A DNA stretch of 64,000 nt from GCA-003244245 sp963823755 (GTDB lineage: Bacteria; Actinomycetota; Actinomycetes; Mycobacteriales; Pseudonocardiaceae): contig CAWGMP010000005.1 of the NCBI GenBank assembly GCA_963823755.1, forward strand, positions 372,001 through 436,000, given 5' to 3'. Positions 42,229 through 50,866 of the stretch are shown in pieces. A model generated the notes under the pieces. It was not told where the DNA came from. It saw nothing but the letters and a program-made list of their open reading frames with translations, and did not search any database. Within the stretch, counting starts at the first letter, position 1. Each line of letters opens with the position of its first letter. The translations under genes and the position numbers were made by a program.

Positions 42229-42825
42229 GTGACCGCTGAGGGCAGTGCTGACCGGGTCGCCGGTGACATCGCGCTGATCGTGGGCTTGGGCAACCCGGGT
42301 CCCGGCTACGCCGCCAACCGGCACAACATCGGGTTCATGGTGGTCGATGAGCTGGCTCGTCGGGCAGGTGGGCGTTTCACCTCGCACAAGGCCGGAGCTG
42401 ACGTTCTGGAAGCTCACCTGACCGGGCGCCGAGTGGTGCTGGCTCGCCCACGCTCGTTCATGAACGTGTCCGGGCCCGCGGTCGCCGGGACTGCGCGATA
42501 CTTCAAGATCCCACCCACCGACGTGGTCGTCGTGCACGACGATCTGGACCTCGACCACGGCGTGCTCAAGCTCAAGCGCGGCGGTGGCGAGGGAGGGCAC
42601 AACGGGCTGCGCTCGATCTCGGCATGCCTGGGCAGCAGGGACTACCTGCGGGTGCGTTTCGGGATCGGCCGGCCGCCGGGCCGGATGGATCCGGCCGACT
42701 TCGTGCTGCGCGACTTTTCCGCCGTGCAACGCCGTGAGCTGGACCTGCTGGTGGACCGCTGCGCCGATGCCGTTGAGCAGTTGCTCGCCCAAGGACTGGC
42801 CGCCACCCAGAACCAGCTGCACTGA
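42229..42825 (+). CDS. pth: Peptidyl-tRNA hydrolase
   Basis: 198 residues. Pth motifs: LIVGLGNPGPGYAANRHNIGFMVVDELA (with the catalytic His in NRHNIGF), PRSFMNVSGPAV (substrate Asn), VVVHDDLDLDHGVLKLKRGGGEGGHNGLRSI (catalytic Asp) and the C-terminal FSAVQRREL helix. Releases tRNA from prematurely dropped peptidyl-tRNA. GTG 42229 start. Converges with the ABC-F gene on the minus strand, 25 bases apart. Confidence 0.97.
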   Translation: MTAEGSADRVAGDIALIVGLGNPGPGYAANRHNIGFMVVDELARRAGGRFTSHKAGADVLEAHLTGRRVVLARPRSFMNVSGPAVAGTARYFKIPPTDVVVVHDDLDLDHGVLKLKRGGGEGGHNGLRSISACLGSRDYLRVRFGIGRPPGRMDPADFVLRDFSAVQRRELDLLVDRCADAVEQLLAQGLAATQNQLH

Positions 42826-42850
42826 GCGCTCGAGGGGCAACCTCGAGTCA

Positions 42851-44644
42851 TCAACCTGCGGCGTCGGCGACTTCCAACCAACGGGTCTCCAGGGCATCCT
42901 TCGCAGCGAGTACGGTGCGCAGTTCGCTGTCCAACTCCCGGAACGCGGCGGGGTCGGCGGCCTGCTGGACGATCCGCTGCTGCAGCTCGGTTTCCCGGAC
43001 CGCCAACCGTTCCAGCTGGCGCTCCAGCCGAGCCAGTTCCTTACGAGCGGCCCGTAGCTGCACGGCTTGCGGTGGGCGCCCTCTCATGACCCTCTGACAG
43101 GGCCCTGCAGAGTCCCCGGACAGACTCGTAGCGGCATCGCACCGGTCCAGGTATTCCTCGATGCCACCGGGCAGGTGAGTGATGTGCCCGTCACCGAGCA
43201 ACGCCACCACGATGTCACAGACCCGGTCGATGAAGTAGCGGTCGTGCGACACGACGACCAACGAGCCAGGCCAGCCGTCCAGCAGGTCCTCTAGTTGCTG
43301 CAGGGTGTCGATGTCCAGGTCGTTGGTGGGCTCGTCGAGCAGCAGAACGTTCGGCTCGGCCATCAATAGCCTGGTCAGCTGCAGCCGACGCCGCTCCCCG
43401 CCAGACAGGTCCGCCACCGGAGTCCACTGCCGCGACGGCGGGAACCCGAGCCGCTCGGCCAGTTGCGACGCGGACAGCTCCTCGCGCCCCGACTTTCCAG
43501 GACACAGTGTTATCCGGCCGGCGACTTCCTCCACCGCCTCCAGCACCCGCAGCGACTCGGGTATGCCCTCCAGTTCCTGGTACAGGTGCCCCAGGAACAC
43601 GGTCTGGCCCTGCACACGGCGCCCCGAGTCAGGCTCCCGCTCCCCCGTGAGCAGCCGTAACAACGTGGTCTTGCCCGACCCATTGGCCCCGACCAGCCCG
43701 ATGCGGTCGCCCGGTCCGATCCGCCACGTCTGCCCGTCCAGCAGGCGGCGGCCGGCGATGGTCACTGTGACATCCTCGAACTCAAGCACAGTACGGCCCA
43801 GCCGCCGTCGGGCGAAGGCGAGCAGCTCGACGTTGTCGCGCGGCGGGGGGACCTCGGCGATGAGCGCCTCGGCGGCCTCGATGCGGTATCGCGGTTTGGA
43901 GCTGCGCGCGGGTGGCCCGCGGCGCAGCCACGCGAGCTCTTTGCGGGCCAGGTTGCGACGCCTGTCCTCGGCCGCAGCGGTCAGCCGGAGCCGCTCGGCT
44001 CTGGCATATATCCAGTCCGCGTAGCCACCGTCGTAACCGTCCACCCGGCCGTCGGTGACCTCCCAGGTACGGGTGCACACCGTGTCCAGGAACCAGCGGT
44101 CGTGGGTCACCACCACCGTCGCGCACCGCCGTTCCACCAGGTGCTCGGCGAGCCACCGCACCCCCTCGACGTCGAGGTGGTTAGTCGGCTCGTCGAGCAT
44201 CACGAGGTCGAGCTCACCCACCAGGGCCGCGGCCAGCGCAACCCGACGCCGTTCCCCACCGGACAGCCCGACCACCGGCCGGTCTAGCCCCACCGCCGAG
44301 ATGCGCAGCCCGTGAAGGACTCCACGCACCCGGGGATCGGCGGCCCATTCGTACTCGGCGCTCACCCGCAACGGATCCAACACCGCCTCGCGTACAGTGG
44401 CCTGCTCGGGCAGTTCGATACGCTGGGTCAGTACCGCGGCGCGCAGTCCCCTGGTCCGGCTCACCCGGCCGGTATCCGGCGCCTGGAGCCCTGCGAGGAT
44501 CTCGAGCAGCGTCGTCTTGCCTCCACCGTTGAGTCCCACCACCCCGATCCGGTCACCTGCATCGATGCCGAGCGAGACGCTGGACAGCAACGGGCAGATC
44601 CCGTAGGACTTCGAGACCGCCTCAAGGTTGACCAGATTCGCCAT
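42851..44644 (-). CDS. ABC-F family ATPase (Uup/ribosome-associated type)
   Basis: 597 residues from ATG 44644, which overlaps the ispE stop (TGATG). Two nucleotide-binding domains without membrane helices: Walker A GLNGGGKTTLLEIL and GANGSGKTTLLRLL, signatures LSGGERRRVALA and LSGGERRRLQLT, Walker B LVMLDEPTNHLD and VLLLDEPTNDLD. A linker and a C-terminal coiled coil (AARKELARLERQLERLAVRETELQQRI) match the Uup subgroup. ABC-F proteins act on the ribosome or in antibiotic protection. Its place after ispE also occurs in related genomes. The frame is open to 44743 but overlaps ispE. Confidence 0.93.
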   Translation of the reverse strand: MANLVNLEAVSKSYGICPLLSSVSLGIDAGDRIGVVGLNGGGKTTLLEILAGLQAPDTGRVSRTRGLRAAVLTQRIELPEQATVREAVLDPLRVSAEYEWAADPRVRGVLHGLRISAVGLDRPVVGLSGGERRRVALAAALVGELDLVMLDEPTNHLDVEGVRWLAEHLVERRCATVVVTHDRWFLDTVCTRTWEVTDGRVDGYDGGYADWIYARAERLRLTAAAEDRRRNLARKELAWLRRGPPARSSKPRYRIEAAEALIAEVPPPRDNVELLAFARRRLGRTVLEFEDVTVTIAGRRLLDGQTWRIGPGDRIGLVGANGSGKTTLLRLLTGEREPDSGRRVQGQTVFLGHLYQELEGIPESLRVLEAVEEVAGRITLCPGKSGREELSASQLAERLGFPPSRQWTPVADLSGGERRRLQLTRLLMAEPNVLLLDEPTNDLDIDTLQQLEDLLDGWPGSLVVVSHDRYFIDRVCDIVVALLGDGHITHLPGGIEEYLDRCDAATSLSGDSAGPCQRVMRGRPPQAVQLRAARKELARLERQLERLAVRETELQQRIVQQAADPAAFRELDSELRTVLAAKDALETRWLEVADAAG

Positions 44645-45651
44645 CAGGCGTGCGCCAGGGGCTCGGGAGGCGGCACCGGGCGCGACTCCTCGACAATCCG
44701 GGCACCGGGCACCGGTCCGCTGGCTACCCGGACCGTACGGCACACGCCGGCCCCGGCCAACTCGGCGGCAACCCGGACCGCGGCATCGGCATCGATGCAG
44801 AGGAACGCGCAGGTCGGTCCCGACCCCGACACGATGCCCACCAGTGCCCCGGCATCCACCCCGGCGCGCAGTGTTCGGCGTAACGCGGGGCGCAGCGACA
44901 CTGCGGCAGCCTGTAGGTCGTTGCTCAGCAGCAAGGCCAGCTGCCGAGGGTCTCCCGAAGCCAGCGCCTCAAGCAGCGGCTCGACGTCGCCGAACCGCTG
45001 TGTCGAGGGACCTGGTGGCGGTGATCCTAAGGGAGCACCCTGCCGCAACCGGTCCAGCTCCCGGTAGACATCCGCAGTGGACAGACCACCACGATCCAAC
45101 GCGATCACCCAATGGAACGTATGCCGGGTCAGCACCGGCACCAAGGACTCACCGCGCCCCGTGCCCAGCGCGGTGCCGCCGCACAGCGCGAACGGCACAT
45201 CGCTGCCCAACTCGGCAGCCAAGCCGGCAAGCTCTTCGCGACTGAGATCCAGGCGCCACAACCCGGCCAGCGCGACCAGGGTGCCTGCCGCGTCGGCACT
45301 GCCGCCGGCCATCCCGCCGGCCACCGGGATGACTTTACGCAGCACAACCCGGACAGCGGGCTGGCGTCCGACGTGCTCGGCGAGCAAGAGCACCGCACGC
45401 CATGCGAGGTTACGGCAGTCGGTGGGCACCGTCGCGGCACCCTCGCCGTACACTTGCACGCCAGGCTCGTCGGTGGCGGCAACGGTCACCTCGTCAGTCA
45501 TCGACACCGCCTGGAGCACGCTCACCAGCTCGTGATAGCCGTCCCAGCGCAGGTCTCCCACAGCAAGGTGCAGGTTGACCTTGCCCGGGACGCGCACGGT
45601 AACCGGTTGCGGCACAACGGCGAGCACGGAACCAGGGTAGGCGCTGCGCAC
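44644..45651 (-). CDS. ispE: 4-diphosphocytidyl-2-C-methyl-D-erythritol kinase
   Basis: 335 residues (or 327 from GTG 45627, whose start is closer to the family). GHMP kinase motifs: VRVPGKVNLHLAVG (motif 1), IPVAGGMAGGSADAAGTLVAL (ATP loop) and GIVSGSGPTCAFL (motif 3). Phosphorylates CDP-ME in the MEP isoprenoid pathway. It is third in a tatD-rpfB-ksgA-ispE order shared with mycobacteria (Rv1008-Rv1011). The stop overlaps the ABC-F start. Confidence 0.95.
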   Translation of the reverse strand: MRSAYPGSVLAVVPQPVTVRVPGKVNLHLAVGDLRWDGYHELVSVLQAVSMTDEVTVAATDEPGVQVYGEGAATVPTDCRNLAWRAVLLLAEHVGRQPAVRVVLRKVIPVAGGMAGGSADAAGTLVALAGLWRLDLSREELAGLAAELGSDVPFALCGGTALGTGRGESLVPVLTRHTFHWVIALDRGGLSTADVYRELDRLRQGAPLGSPPPGPSTQRFGDVEPLLEALASGDPRQLALLLSNDLQAAAVSLRPALRRTLRAGVDAGALVGIVSGSGPTCAFLCIDADAAVRVAAELAGAGVCRTVRVASGPVPGARIVEESRPVPPPEPLAHA

Positions 45652-45692
45652 TCGTCAGCGGCTCTGGTGGTCGCCGAGTGTCGGAAACACCG

Positions 45693-46598
45693 TTACTCAT
45701 CAACGGGATCGCCGGCTCGACCGGCGGTGGTCTGATCGCCGGCCCGGCCGGCGAGCGCGATCCGCGCGAAGTCCCTGACGGTGAGCTGCTCGCCCCGGGT
45801 GCCGGGATCCACCCCAGCCGTGCGTAGCGTCTGCTCGGCGGTGGCGGCTGAACCGGCCCAGCTGGCCAGGGCGGCCCTCAGCGTCTTGCGGCGCTGGGCA
45901 AACGCGGCATCAACCAGCGTAAAAACCTGCTCCCTGGGCACTGTGGACGGTGGTGGGCGCCTGACCAACGCGACCAGACCGGAGTCCACATTGGGCATCG
46001 GCCAGAACACCCCGCGGGGCACCAGTCCGGCGCGGCGGACCTCGGCGAACCAGGCAGCCTTGACGCTGGGGATGCCGTAGCATCGGGTGCCCGGTGGCGC
46101 GGCCAACCGATCGGCCACCTCGGCTTGCACCATCACCAGCCCCCGGCGCAGGCTCGGCAGCTCGGCCAGCAGGTGTAACAACACCGGAACGCCGACGTTG
46201 TAGGGCAGGTTCGCAACCAATGCGGTGGGTTCCAGGCCACCGGCCGCCTCGACGATCTCTGCACGCCCTACCCGAAGCGCGTCGGCGGTCAGGATCCGCA
46301 ACGCATCGGCGCGTTCTCGGGCCCGATCGGCCACCGTCGCCGGCAGTGCGCGGGCCAACAGCGGATCTATCTCCACGGCCAGCACCCGGTCCACCGCGCC
46401 GAGCAGCGCCAACGTGAGCGAACCCAACCCGGGGCCGACTTCCAGCACGACGTCGTCGGCGGCCAGGTCAGCCGCCGCCACGATCCTGCGCACCGTGTTG
46501 GCGTCGTGCACGAAGTTCTGCCCAAGCCGCTTCGTCGGCCGCAGCCCCAACTGATCAGCCAGCGCCCGCAGCTCGCTCGCCCCCAGCAACGCCGTCAT
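45693..46598 (-). CDS. ksgA: 16S rRNA dimethyladenosine transferase (A1518/A1519)
   Basis: 301 residues from ATG 46598. KsgA motifs: LRPTKRLGQNFVHDANTVRRIV, SAM-binding VLEVGPGLGSLTLALL, AVEIDPLLARAL, and catalytic ALVANLPYNVGVPVLLHLL; late motif GVFWPMPNVDSGLVALVRR. Methylates two adenines in helix 45 of 16S rRNA during small-subunit maturation. The start codon lies inside an imperfect inverted repeat (46597-46648) that follows rpfB, which could hide it in the mRNA. No strong ribosome binding site is visible. Confidence 0.95.
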   Translation of the reverse strand: MTALLGASELRALADQLGLRPTKRLGQNFVHDANTVRRIVAAADLAADDVVLEVGPGLGSLTLALLGAVDRVLAVEIDPLLARALPATVADRARERADALRILTADALRVGRAEIVEAAGGLEPTALVANLPYNVGVPVLLHLLAELPSLRRGLVMVQAEVADRLAAPPGTRCYGIPSVKAAWFAEVRRAGLVPRGVFWPMPNVDSGLVALVRRPPPSTVPREQVFTLVDAAFAQRRKTLRAALASWAGSAATAEQTLRTAGVDPGTRGEQLTVRDFARIALAGRAGDQTTAGRAGDPVDE

Positions 46599-46648
46599 GG
46601 AGACATATCGGGGCGAGGCCACGCTCGATAACCCCGAAATGTCTCCAT
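46597..46648. promoter_or_regulatory. Inverted repeat over the ksgA start, between rpfB and ksgA
   Basis: Arms 46597-46613 and 46632-46648 pair over 17 bp with one mismatch and an 18-base loop. The left arm includes the ksgA ATG. In an rpfB-ksgA transcript this hairpin would either terminate transcription after rpfB or sequester the ksgA initiation region. No U-tract follows. Confidence 0.6.
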
Positions 46649-46657
46649 CAGGGAAGG

Positions 46658-47770
46658 CTAGGCCAGGCCTAGCTCGGCCGAGCAGGTGGGCCACGCGTGG
46701 TAGTTGCCGCGGGCGTTGCGGACCCGCTGGGCGATCACGATCTGCTCCTCGCGGCTTGCCTGATGCGGGTACGGGGCGAACCGATCACCGCCGTTGGCGC
46801 TCCAGGTGGCCTTGTCGAACTGCAGCCCACCGTAATAGCCGTTGCCCGAGTTGGCGGCCCAATTGCCGCCGGACTCGCATCGAGCCAGCCGGTCCCAGAT
46901 GGTGCCCTCCTCCACGGTGGACACCCTTGCCGCGGACCCCTTCGCACCGACCCGGATCCGGCTCGGCCTCGCCGGAGTGATCTCCTGAGTGGCGAGTTCC
47001 TTGCGACTGGTTTCTTTGCCGTTTGCCAGGGTGACCCGGAAGGTGACGATCTGCTCGCCCGGTGTGCCGGGATCCTCGACGACCACACTGCCCAGGGGCA
47101 GCACGGGATCCCTGACCTTCTTGACCGGGGGCGCAACCTGTCGCCGCTCGGTGCGTTGCTCGCTGCGCATCCGGGTGACCTGAACAGTCATCCCTGGTAG
47201 CACGGGCGCAGTGCGCCCGGGGACCACCAAGTCCCGCTCCTGCAACGGCGCGCCCTGCTGGGTGAGCAGGTCACCGACCGACAAGGCGGTGGAGTGGATC
47301 TCTTTCGCCGGAAGGTCACCGTCGAGCAGGGTGATCGGCTTGGTGATGCGTACCACCAAGGCCATGCCTTCCAACGGGATACGTCGGGATCGATCAGCCG
47401 ACAGCTCCATGTCGCGCGACCGGATCCCCACCTGCTGCAGCGCGTTGTCGACGGTGAGTGCAGTGGTCCAGACTTCGTGCTGCGTCCCATCGACGGTGAG
47501 GGCGAGCGGTCGGCTGCGCTTGAGGACGATACGACTACCGTCTTCGATGGCGCTGTGCGCGGTGGGCGCCAGAGTGTCCAACTCATCGACCCGCAGTCCC
47601 GCGGATTCCAGTGCCCCGCCAACCGACGAAGCGAACGTGTGGACGGTGCGCTGCTCGTCATCCACCGTGATGGTGATGGTCTTGTCCATGGTGAGAGCTG
47701 CGGCGGTACCGGTTGGCAGCGCGAGGCTGAGAGCCACCAGGGCGCCTCGGACGAACGTGCGAGTAGTCAC
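46658..47770 (-). CDS. rpfB: Resuscitation-promoting factor RpfB
   Basis: 370 residues. N-terminal membrane/signal segment about 5-27, three DUF348 (YabE) repeats (about 32-75, 88-130, 145-190: KTITITVDDEQRTVHTF, RPLALTVDGTQHEVWTTA, KPITLLDGDLPAKEIHSTA), a G5 domain (VEDPGTPGEQIVTFRVTLANGKETSRKEL) and the C-terminal Rpf lysozyme-like domain WDRLARCESGGNWAANSGNGYYGGLQF with catalytic Glu. It cuts peptidoglycan and promotes exit from dormancy. GTG start at 47770. Followed by ksgA and ispE as in M. tuberculosis. Confidence 0.96.
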   Translation of the reverse strand: MTTRTFVRGALVALSLALPTGTAAALTMDKTITITVDDEQRTVHTFASSVGGALESAGLRVDELDTLAPTAHSAIEDGSRIVLKRSRPLALTVDGTQHEVWTTALTVDNALQQVGIRSRDMELSADRSRRIPLEGMALVVRITKPITLLDGDLPAKEIHSTALSVGDLLTQQGAPLQERDLVVPGRTAPVLPGMTVQVTRMRSEQRTERRQVAPPVKKVRDPVLPLGSVVVEDPGTPGEQIVTFRVTLANGKETSRKELATQEITPARPSRIRVGAKGSAARVSTVEEGTIWDRLARCESGGNWAANSGNGYYGGLQFDKATWSANGGDRFAPYPHQASREEQIVIAQRVRNARGNYHAWPTCSAELGLA

Positions 47771-48054
47771 CGATGTCCAGTCGTCGCAGGTCCGGGCAGG
47801 GGAAGCACGAGAACACGCAAGGGCGCACCACTACCCGCCCGACAACGGCAGGCTCACTCCCCAACAGGTCCCCGCCCGCACGGCCGCATCGCCGCTGACT
47901 GTGACCTACGTCCTCGTACCAGGCAATACCCCATCCCGGCTGACAGTGACGGAACGGTAACGGTTCGTGGCGGAGCGCGCAATCACCTCGCGGTAGATGT
48001 CGCCGACCAAGTGTTCAGACAAGACCAGCGGCATCGGTCGCACCGGATGGGCCA
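47771..48054 (-). promoter_or_regulatory. rpfB promoter and leader region with GTCAC direct repeats
   Basis: 284 bases between tatD and rpfB. Two direct repeats GCTGAC[TA]GTGAC (plus-strand spelling) at 47894-47905 and 47939-47950 read GTCAC[AT]GTCAGC on the transcribed side; GTCAC-type direct repeats are bound by MtrA upstream of rpfB in mycobacteria. A short palindrome GAACGGTAACGGTTC is nearby (about 47951-47966). In M. tuberculosis the rpfB leader is a reported RNA switch. I looked for the c-di-AMP (ydaO) riboswitch and could not confirm its conserved elements. Confidence 0.45.
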
Positions 48055-48900
48055 CTAGCGTTGTGTGGTGGTTGGGCACCTGAAGCCGAACACCCGCTCG
48101 GCGGCAGCCGAGGTCGACGCCGCAAGCTCCGCCACGTCCTGCCCGCGCAATGCAGCGAGATCCCAGACGGTGTAAGGGAGGTTGACCGGCTCGTTGACCT
48201 TTCCGCGGTGCGGGTGCGGTGTGAGGAACGGGGCGTCGGTCTCCACCAGCAACTGCCCGTCAGGAACCCGTACCGCTGCCTCGCGCAGCGCACGGGCATT
48301 GCGGAAGGTCACGGTCCCCGAGAAGGACAGCACATAACCGGCGTCCACACAGACCCGAGCCATCGTGGCGTCTCCGGAGAAGCAGTGGAACACCACTGTC
48401 TGCGGCGGGCCCTCCTGCTCGAGCACCGCCAGCACGTCGCCGTGGGCGTCCCTGTCATGGATCATCAGCGGTTTGCCGACTCGCTTGGCCAGATCGATGT
48501 GCCAGCGGTAAGCCTCCCGCTGAACCTCGGGCGGCGAGCAGCCCGGATCACGCTGCGTCCAGTAGTAGTCCAGACCGGTCTCCCCCACCGCCACCACTCT
48601 GGGCTGCCGCGCGAGCTGCTCGAGCTCGGCGCGGTCAGTGTCGGTCATGGTCGCTGTGCGGGTGGGATGCAGCGCCACTGCCGCAAAGACCCGATCGTCC
48701 CAGCTCGACGCCTGCACTACCCAACGAGCGGAGGCCATGTCGTCAGCCACTGTCACCACCGCGCCGACCCCCACCGCCGCGGCCCGGTCCAGCGCCGCAC
48801 GAACCCCTACCGGATCGGTGGCGCCGCAGGCGTCCAGGTGCGTATGCGCGTCGACAACCGTCGCCGGCAACGCCTGTGGAGCTGGCGGCAGCTCGGTCAC
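48055..48900 (-). CDS. tatD: TatD-family deoxyribonuclease
   Basis: 281 residues from GTG 48900, chosen because GAGAGG lies 7 bases upstream; GTG 48924 is in frame. Metal-dependent hydrolase: VVDAHTHLDACG (first metal His pair), VAVGETGLDYYW (Glu), PLMIHDRDAHGDVL and VVFHCFSGDA (His), VETDAPFLTPHPHRGKVNEP (Asp). TatD proteins are Mg2+-dependent 3'-5' exonucleases. It follows metG on the minus strand with 85 bases between. Confidence 0.94.
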   Translation of the reverse strand: MTELPPAPQALPATVVDAHTHLDACGATDPVGVRAALDRAAAVGVGAVVTVADDMASARWVVQASSWDDRVFAAVALHPTRTATMTDTDRAELEQLARQPRVVAVGETGLDYYWTQRDPGCSPPEVQREAYRWHIDLAKRVGKPLMIHDRDAHGDVLAVLEQEGPPQTVVFHCFSGDATMARVCVDAGYVLSFSGTVTFRNARALREAAVRVPDGQLLVETDAPFLTPHPHRGKVNEPVNLPYTVWDLAALRGQDVAELAASTSAAAERVFGFRCPTTTQR

Positions 48901-48985
48901 GGCGACGCCTCTCTCCCTGTCCACACTCAGCGGGAGGGACTATCGCGTGCCGAATCACCCCGCTGCACCCACTGGATGCGCGTGG

Positions 48986-50782
48986 TCAGGATTGAATGGG
49001 GGCCCAGGCGGTGCCGGTATCGCCCAGGCCCGGATCCAGTTTGGGGAAGAGGGGAGTGGGTTTGGTCAGGGGACGGCCCACCTCGATCGGGACGCTGATC
49101 CAGCGCGCTTGCTCAGCGGCGTAGTCCCCAGTGATCACCGGGTAGTTCGGGCCAGTACCCTCCACGATCTCGCTGACCTCCGTGATCTGCGGCTGCGCCG
49201 ACCATACGCCGGTGCCGCCGAGCTGCTCGTGCACCTGCTGGGCGGCATGCGGCAGGAAGGGGGTGAGCAGTGTGTTGGCGTCGGAGACCACCTGCAATGC
49301 GGTGTGCAGGATGGTGTCCCGACGCTGCGGATCGTCGGTGCGTTTCCATGGTTCCTGCTCGGACAGGTACTTGTTCGCCGCGCCCACCAGCCGCATCGCC
49401 TCGCTGATCGCAGCCTTGACGCGATTGCGTTCCAGCAGCTCCCCAACCGTGCCGAAGGCCGCCCGCGAGGTGGCTAGCAGCTCCGAGTCGGCCACCTGCA
49501 GCGTCGAGGGCCGCGGCACCGAGCCGACGTTACGGTGCGCCATCGAGATCGAGCGGTTGACCAGGTTGCCCCACTCGTTGGCCAGCTCGAAGTTGATCCG
49601 GCGGACGAACTCCTCCCAGGTGAAGTCGGTGTCCTGGGTCTCGGGACCGGCCACCGAGATGAAGTAGCGCAGGGTGTCCGGGCCGAATTCGCGCAGGAAA
49701 TCCCCCACGTAGATCACCGTGCCGCGCGAGGTGGAGAACTTCGAGCCGCTCATGGTGAGGAACTCGCTGGACACCACCTCGGTGGGCAGGTTCAGCGTGC
49801 CGAACGGCCCAGGTTCGCCGCCGCGATCCCCTACCCCGTTCTGACCGAGCAGCAGCGCGGGCCAGATCTGCGAGTGGAAGGTGATGTTGTCTTTGCCCAT
49901 GAAGTAATACGAGCGGGCGTTCGGGTCGCACCACCAGGCCTGCCACGCGTCGGGGTCGCCCGAGCGCACCGCCCACTCCACCGAGGCCGACAGGTACCCG
50001 ATCACGGCGTCGAACCAGACATAGAGGCGCTTCATCGGGGCGTCGCGCCAGCCATCCAGCGGGACCCGCACGCCCCAGTCCAGGTCCCGAGTGATCGCGC
50101 GGGGGCGCAGGTCATCGAGCAGGTTCAAGGAGAACTTGAGCACGTTGGGTCGCCACTCGGTGCGGGTGGACAGCCAACCACCGAGCGCCTTGGTGAATGC
50201 GGGCAAGTCGAGGAACAGATGCTCGGTCTGCACGAACTTCGGCGTCTCGCCGTTGATCCTGGACCTAGGGTTGATCAAGTCGGCCGGGTCGAGCTGGTTG
50301 CCGCAGTTGTCGCACTGGTCGCCGCGCGCGCCGTCGTAGCCGCAGATCGGGCAGGTACCCTCGATGTAGCGGTCGGGCAGGGTACGGCCGGTGGACGGGC
50401 TGATCGCGCCGAGCGCGCTGCGCGAGAGCACATAGCCGTTACGGTGCAACGCGAGGAACAACTCCTGCACCACCCGGTGGTGGTTGACCGTGGTGGTGCG
50501 GGTGAACAGGTCATAGGACAGCCCCAGACCCTGCAGGTCTCCCACGATCATCCGGTTGTACTTGTCGGCGAGCTCGCGAGGCGTGATGCCCTCGGCGTCG
50601 GCCTGCACCTGGATCGGCGTACCGTTCTCGTCGGTTCCCGAGACCATGAGCACCCGGTTGCCGACCATCCGCTGGTAACGGGCGAAGATGTCCGACGGGA
50701 CACCGAAACCGGAAACGTGGCCGATATGCCGCGGCCCGTTGGCGTAGGGCCAGGCCACGGCGGTCAGGACGGGTGCGTTCAT
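48986..50782 (-). CDS. metG: Methionyl-tRNA synthetase
   Basis: 598 residues from ATG 50782. Class I signature AVAWPYANGPRHIGHVSGFGVPSD with HIGH; zinc knuckle CPICGYDGARGDQCDNCG; KMSKS-type loop LTMSGSKFSTSRGTVI (KFSTS variant usual for actinobacterial MetG); anticodon-binding helices in the C-terminal 150 residues. Charges tRNA-Met and initiator tRNA. No C-terminal dimerisation tRNA-binding domain, as expected for the short form. Confidence 0.96.
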   Translation of the reverse strand: MNAPVLTAVAWPYANGPRHIGHVSGFGVPSDIFARYQRMVGNRVLMVSGTDENGTPIQVQADAEGITPRELADKYNRMIVGDLQGLGLSYDLFTRTTTVNHHRVVQELFLALHRNGYVLSRSALGAISPSTGRTLPDRYIEGTCPICGYDGARGDQCDNCGNQLDPADLINPRSRINGETPKFVQTEHLFLDLPAFTKALGGWLSTRTEWRPNVLKFSLNLLDDLRPRAITRDLDWGVRVPLDGWRDAPMKRLYVWFDAVIGYLSASVEWAVRSGDPDAWQAWWCDPNARSYYFMGKDNITFHSQIWPALLLGQNGVGDRGGEPGPFGTLNLPTEVVSSEFLTMSGSKFSTSRGTVIYVGDFLREFGPDTLRYFISVAGPETQDTDFTWEEFVRRINFELANEWGNLVNRSISMAHRNVGSVPRPSTLQVADSELLATSRAAFGTVGELLERNRVKAAISEAMRLVGAANKYLSEQEPWKRTDDPQRRDTILHTALQVVSDANTLLTPFLPHAAQQVHEQLGGTGVWSAQPQITEVSEIVEGTGPNYPVITGDYAAEQARWISVPIEVGRPLTKPTPLFPKLDPGLGDTGTAWAPIQS

Positions 50783-50866
50783 ACCACCCAGCCTATGGGG
50801 CAGTCGCAACGACGTTCCCGAGGGATCTCATACGGATTCGGAGTATGCCGAGACGACGGCGATGGA

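Noticed and set aside
47771..48054. A c-di-AMP (ydaO-type) riboswitch upstream of rpfB, known for rpf genes in other actinobacteria.
   Set aside because: G-rich segments are present, but I could not align the conserved core elements by eye; an Infernal search with the ydaO model would decide.
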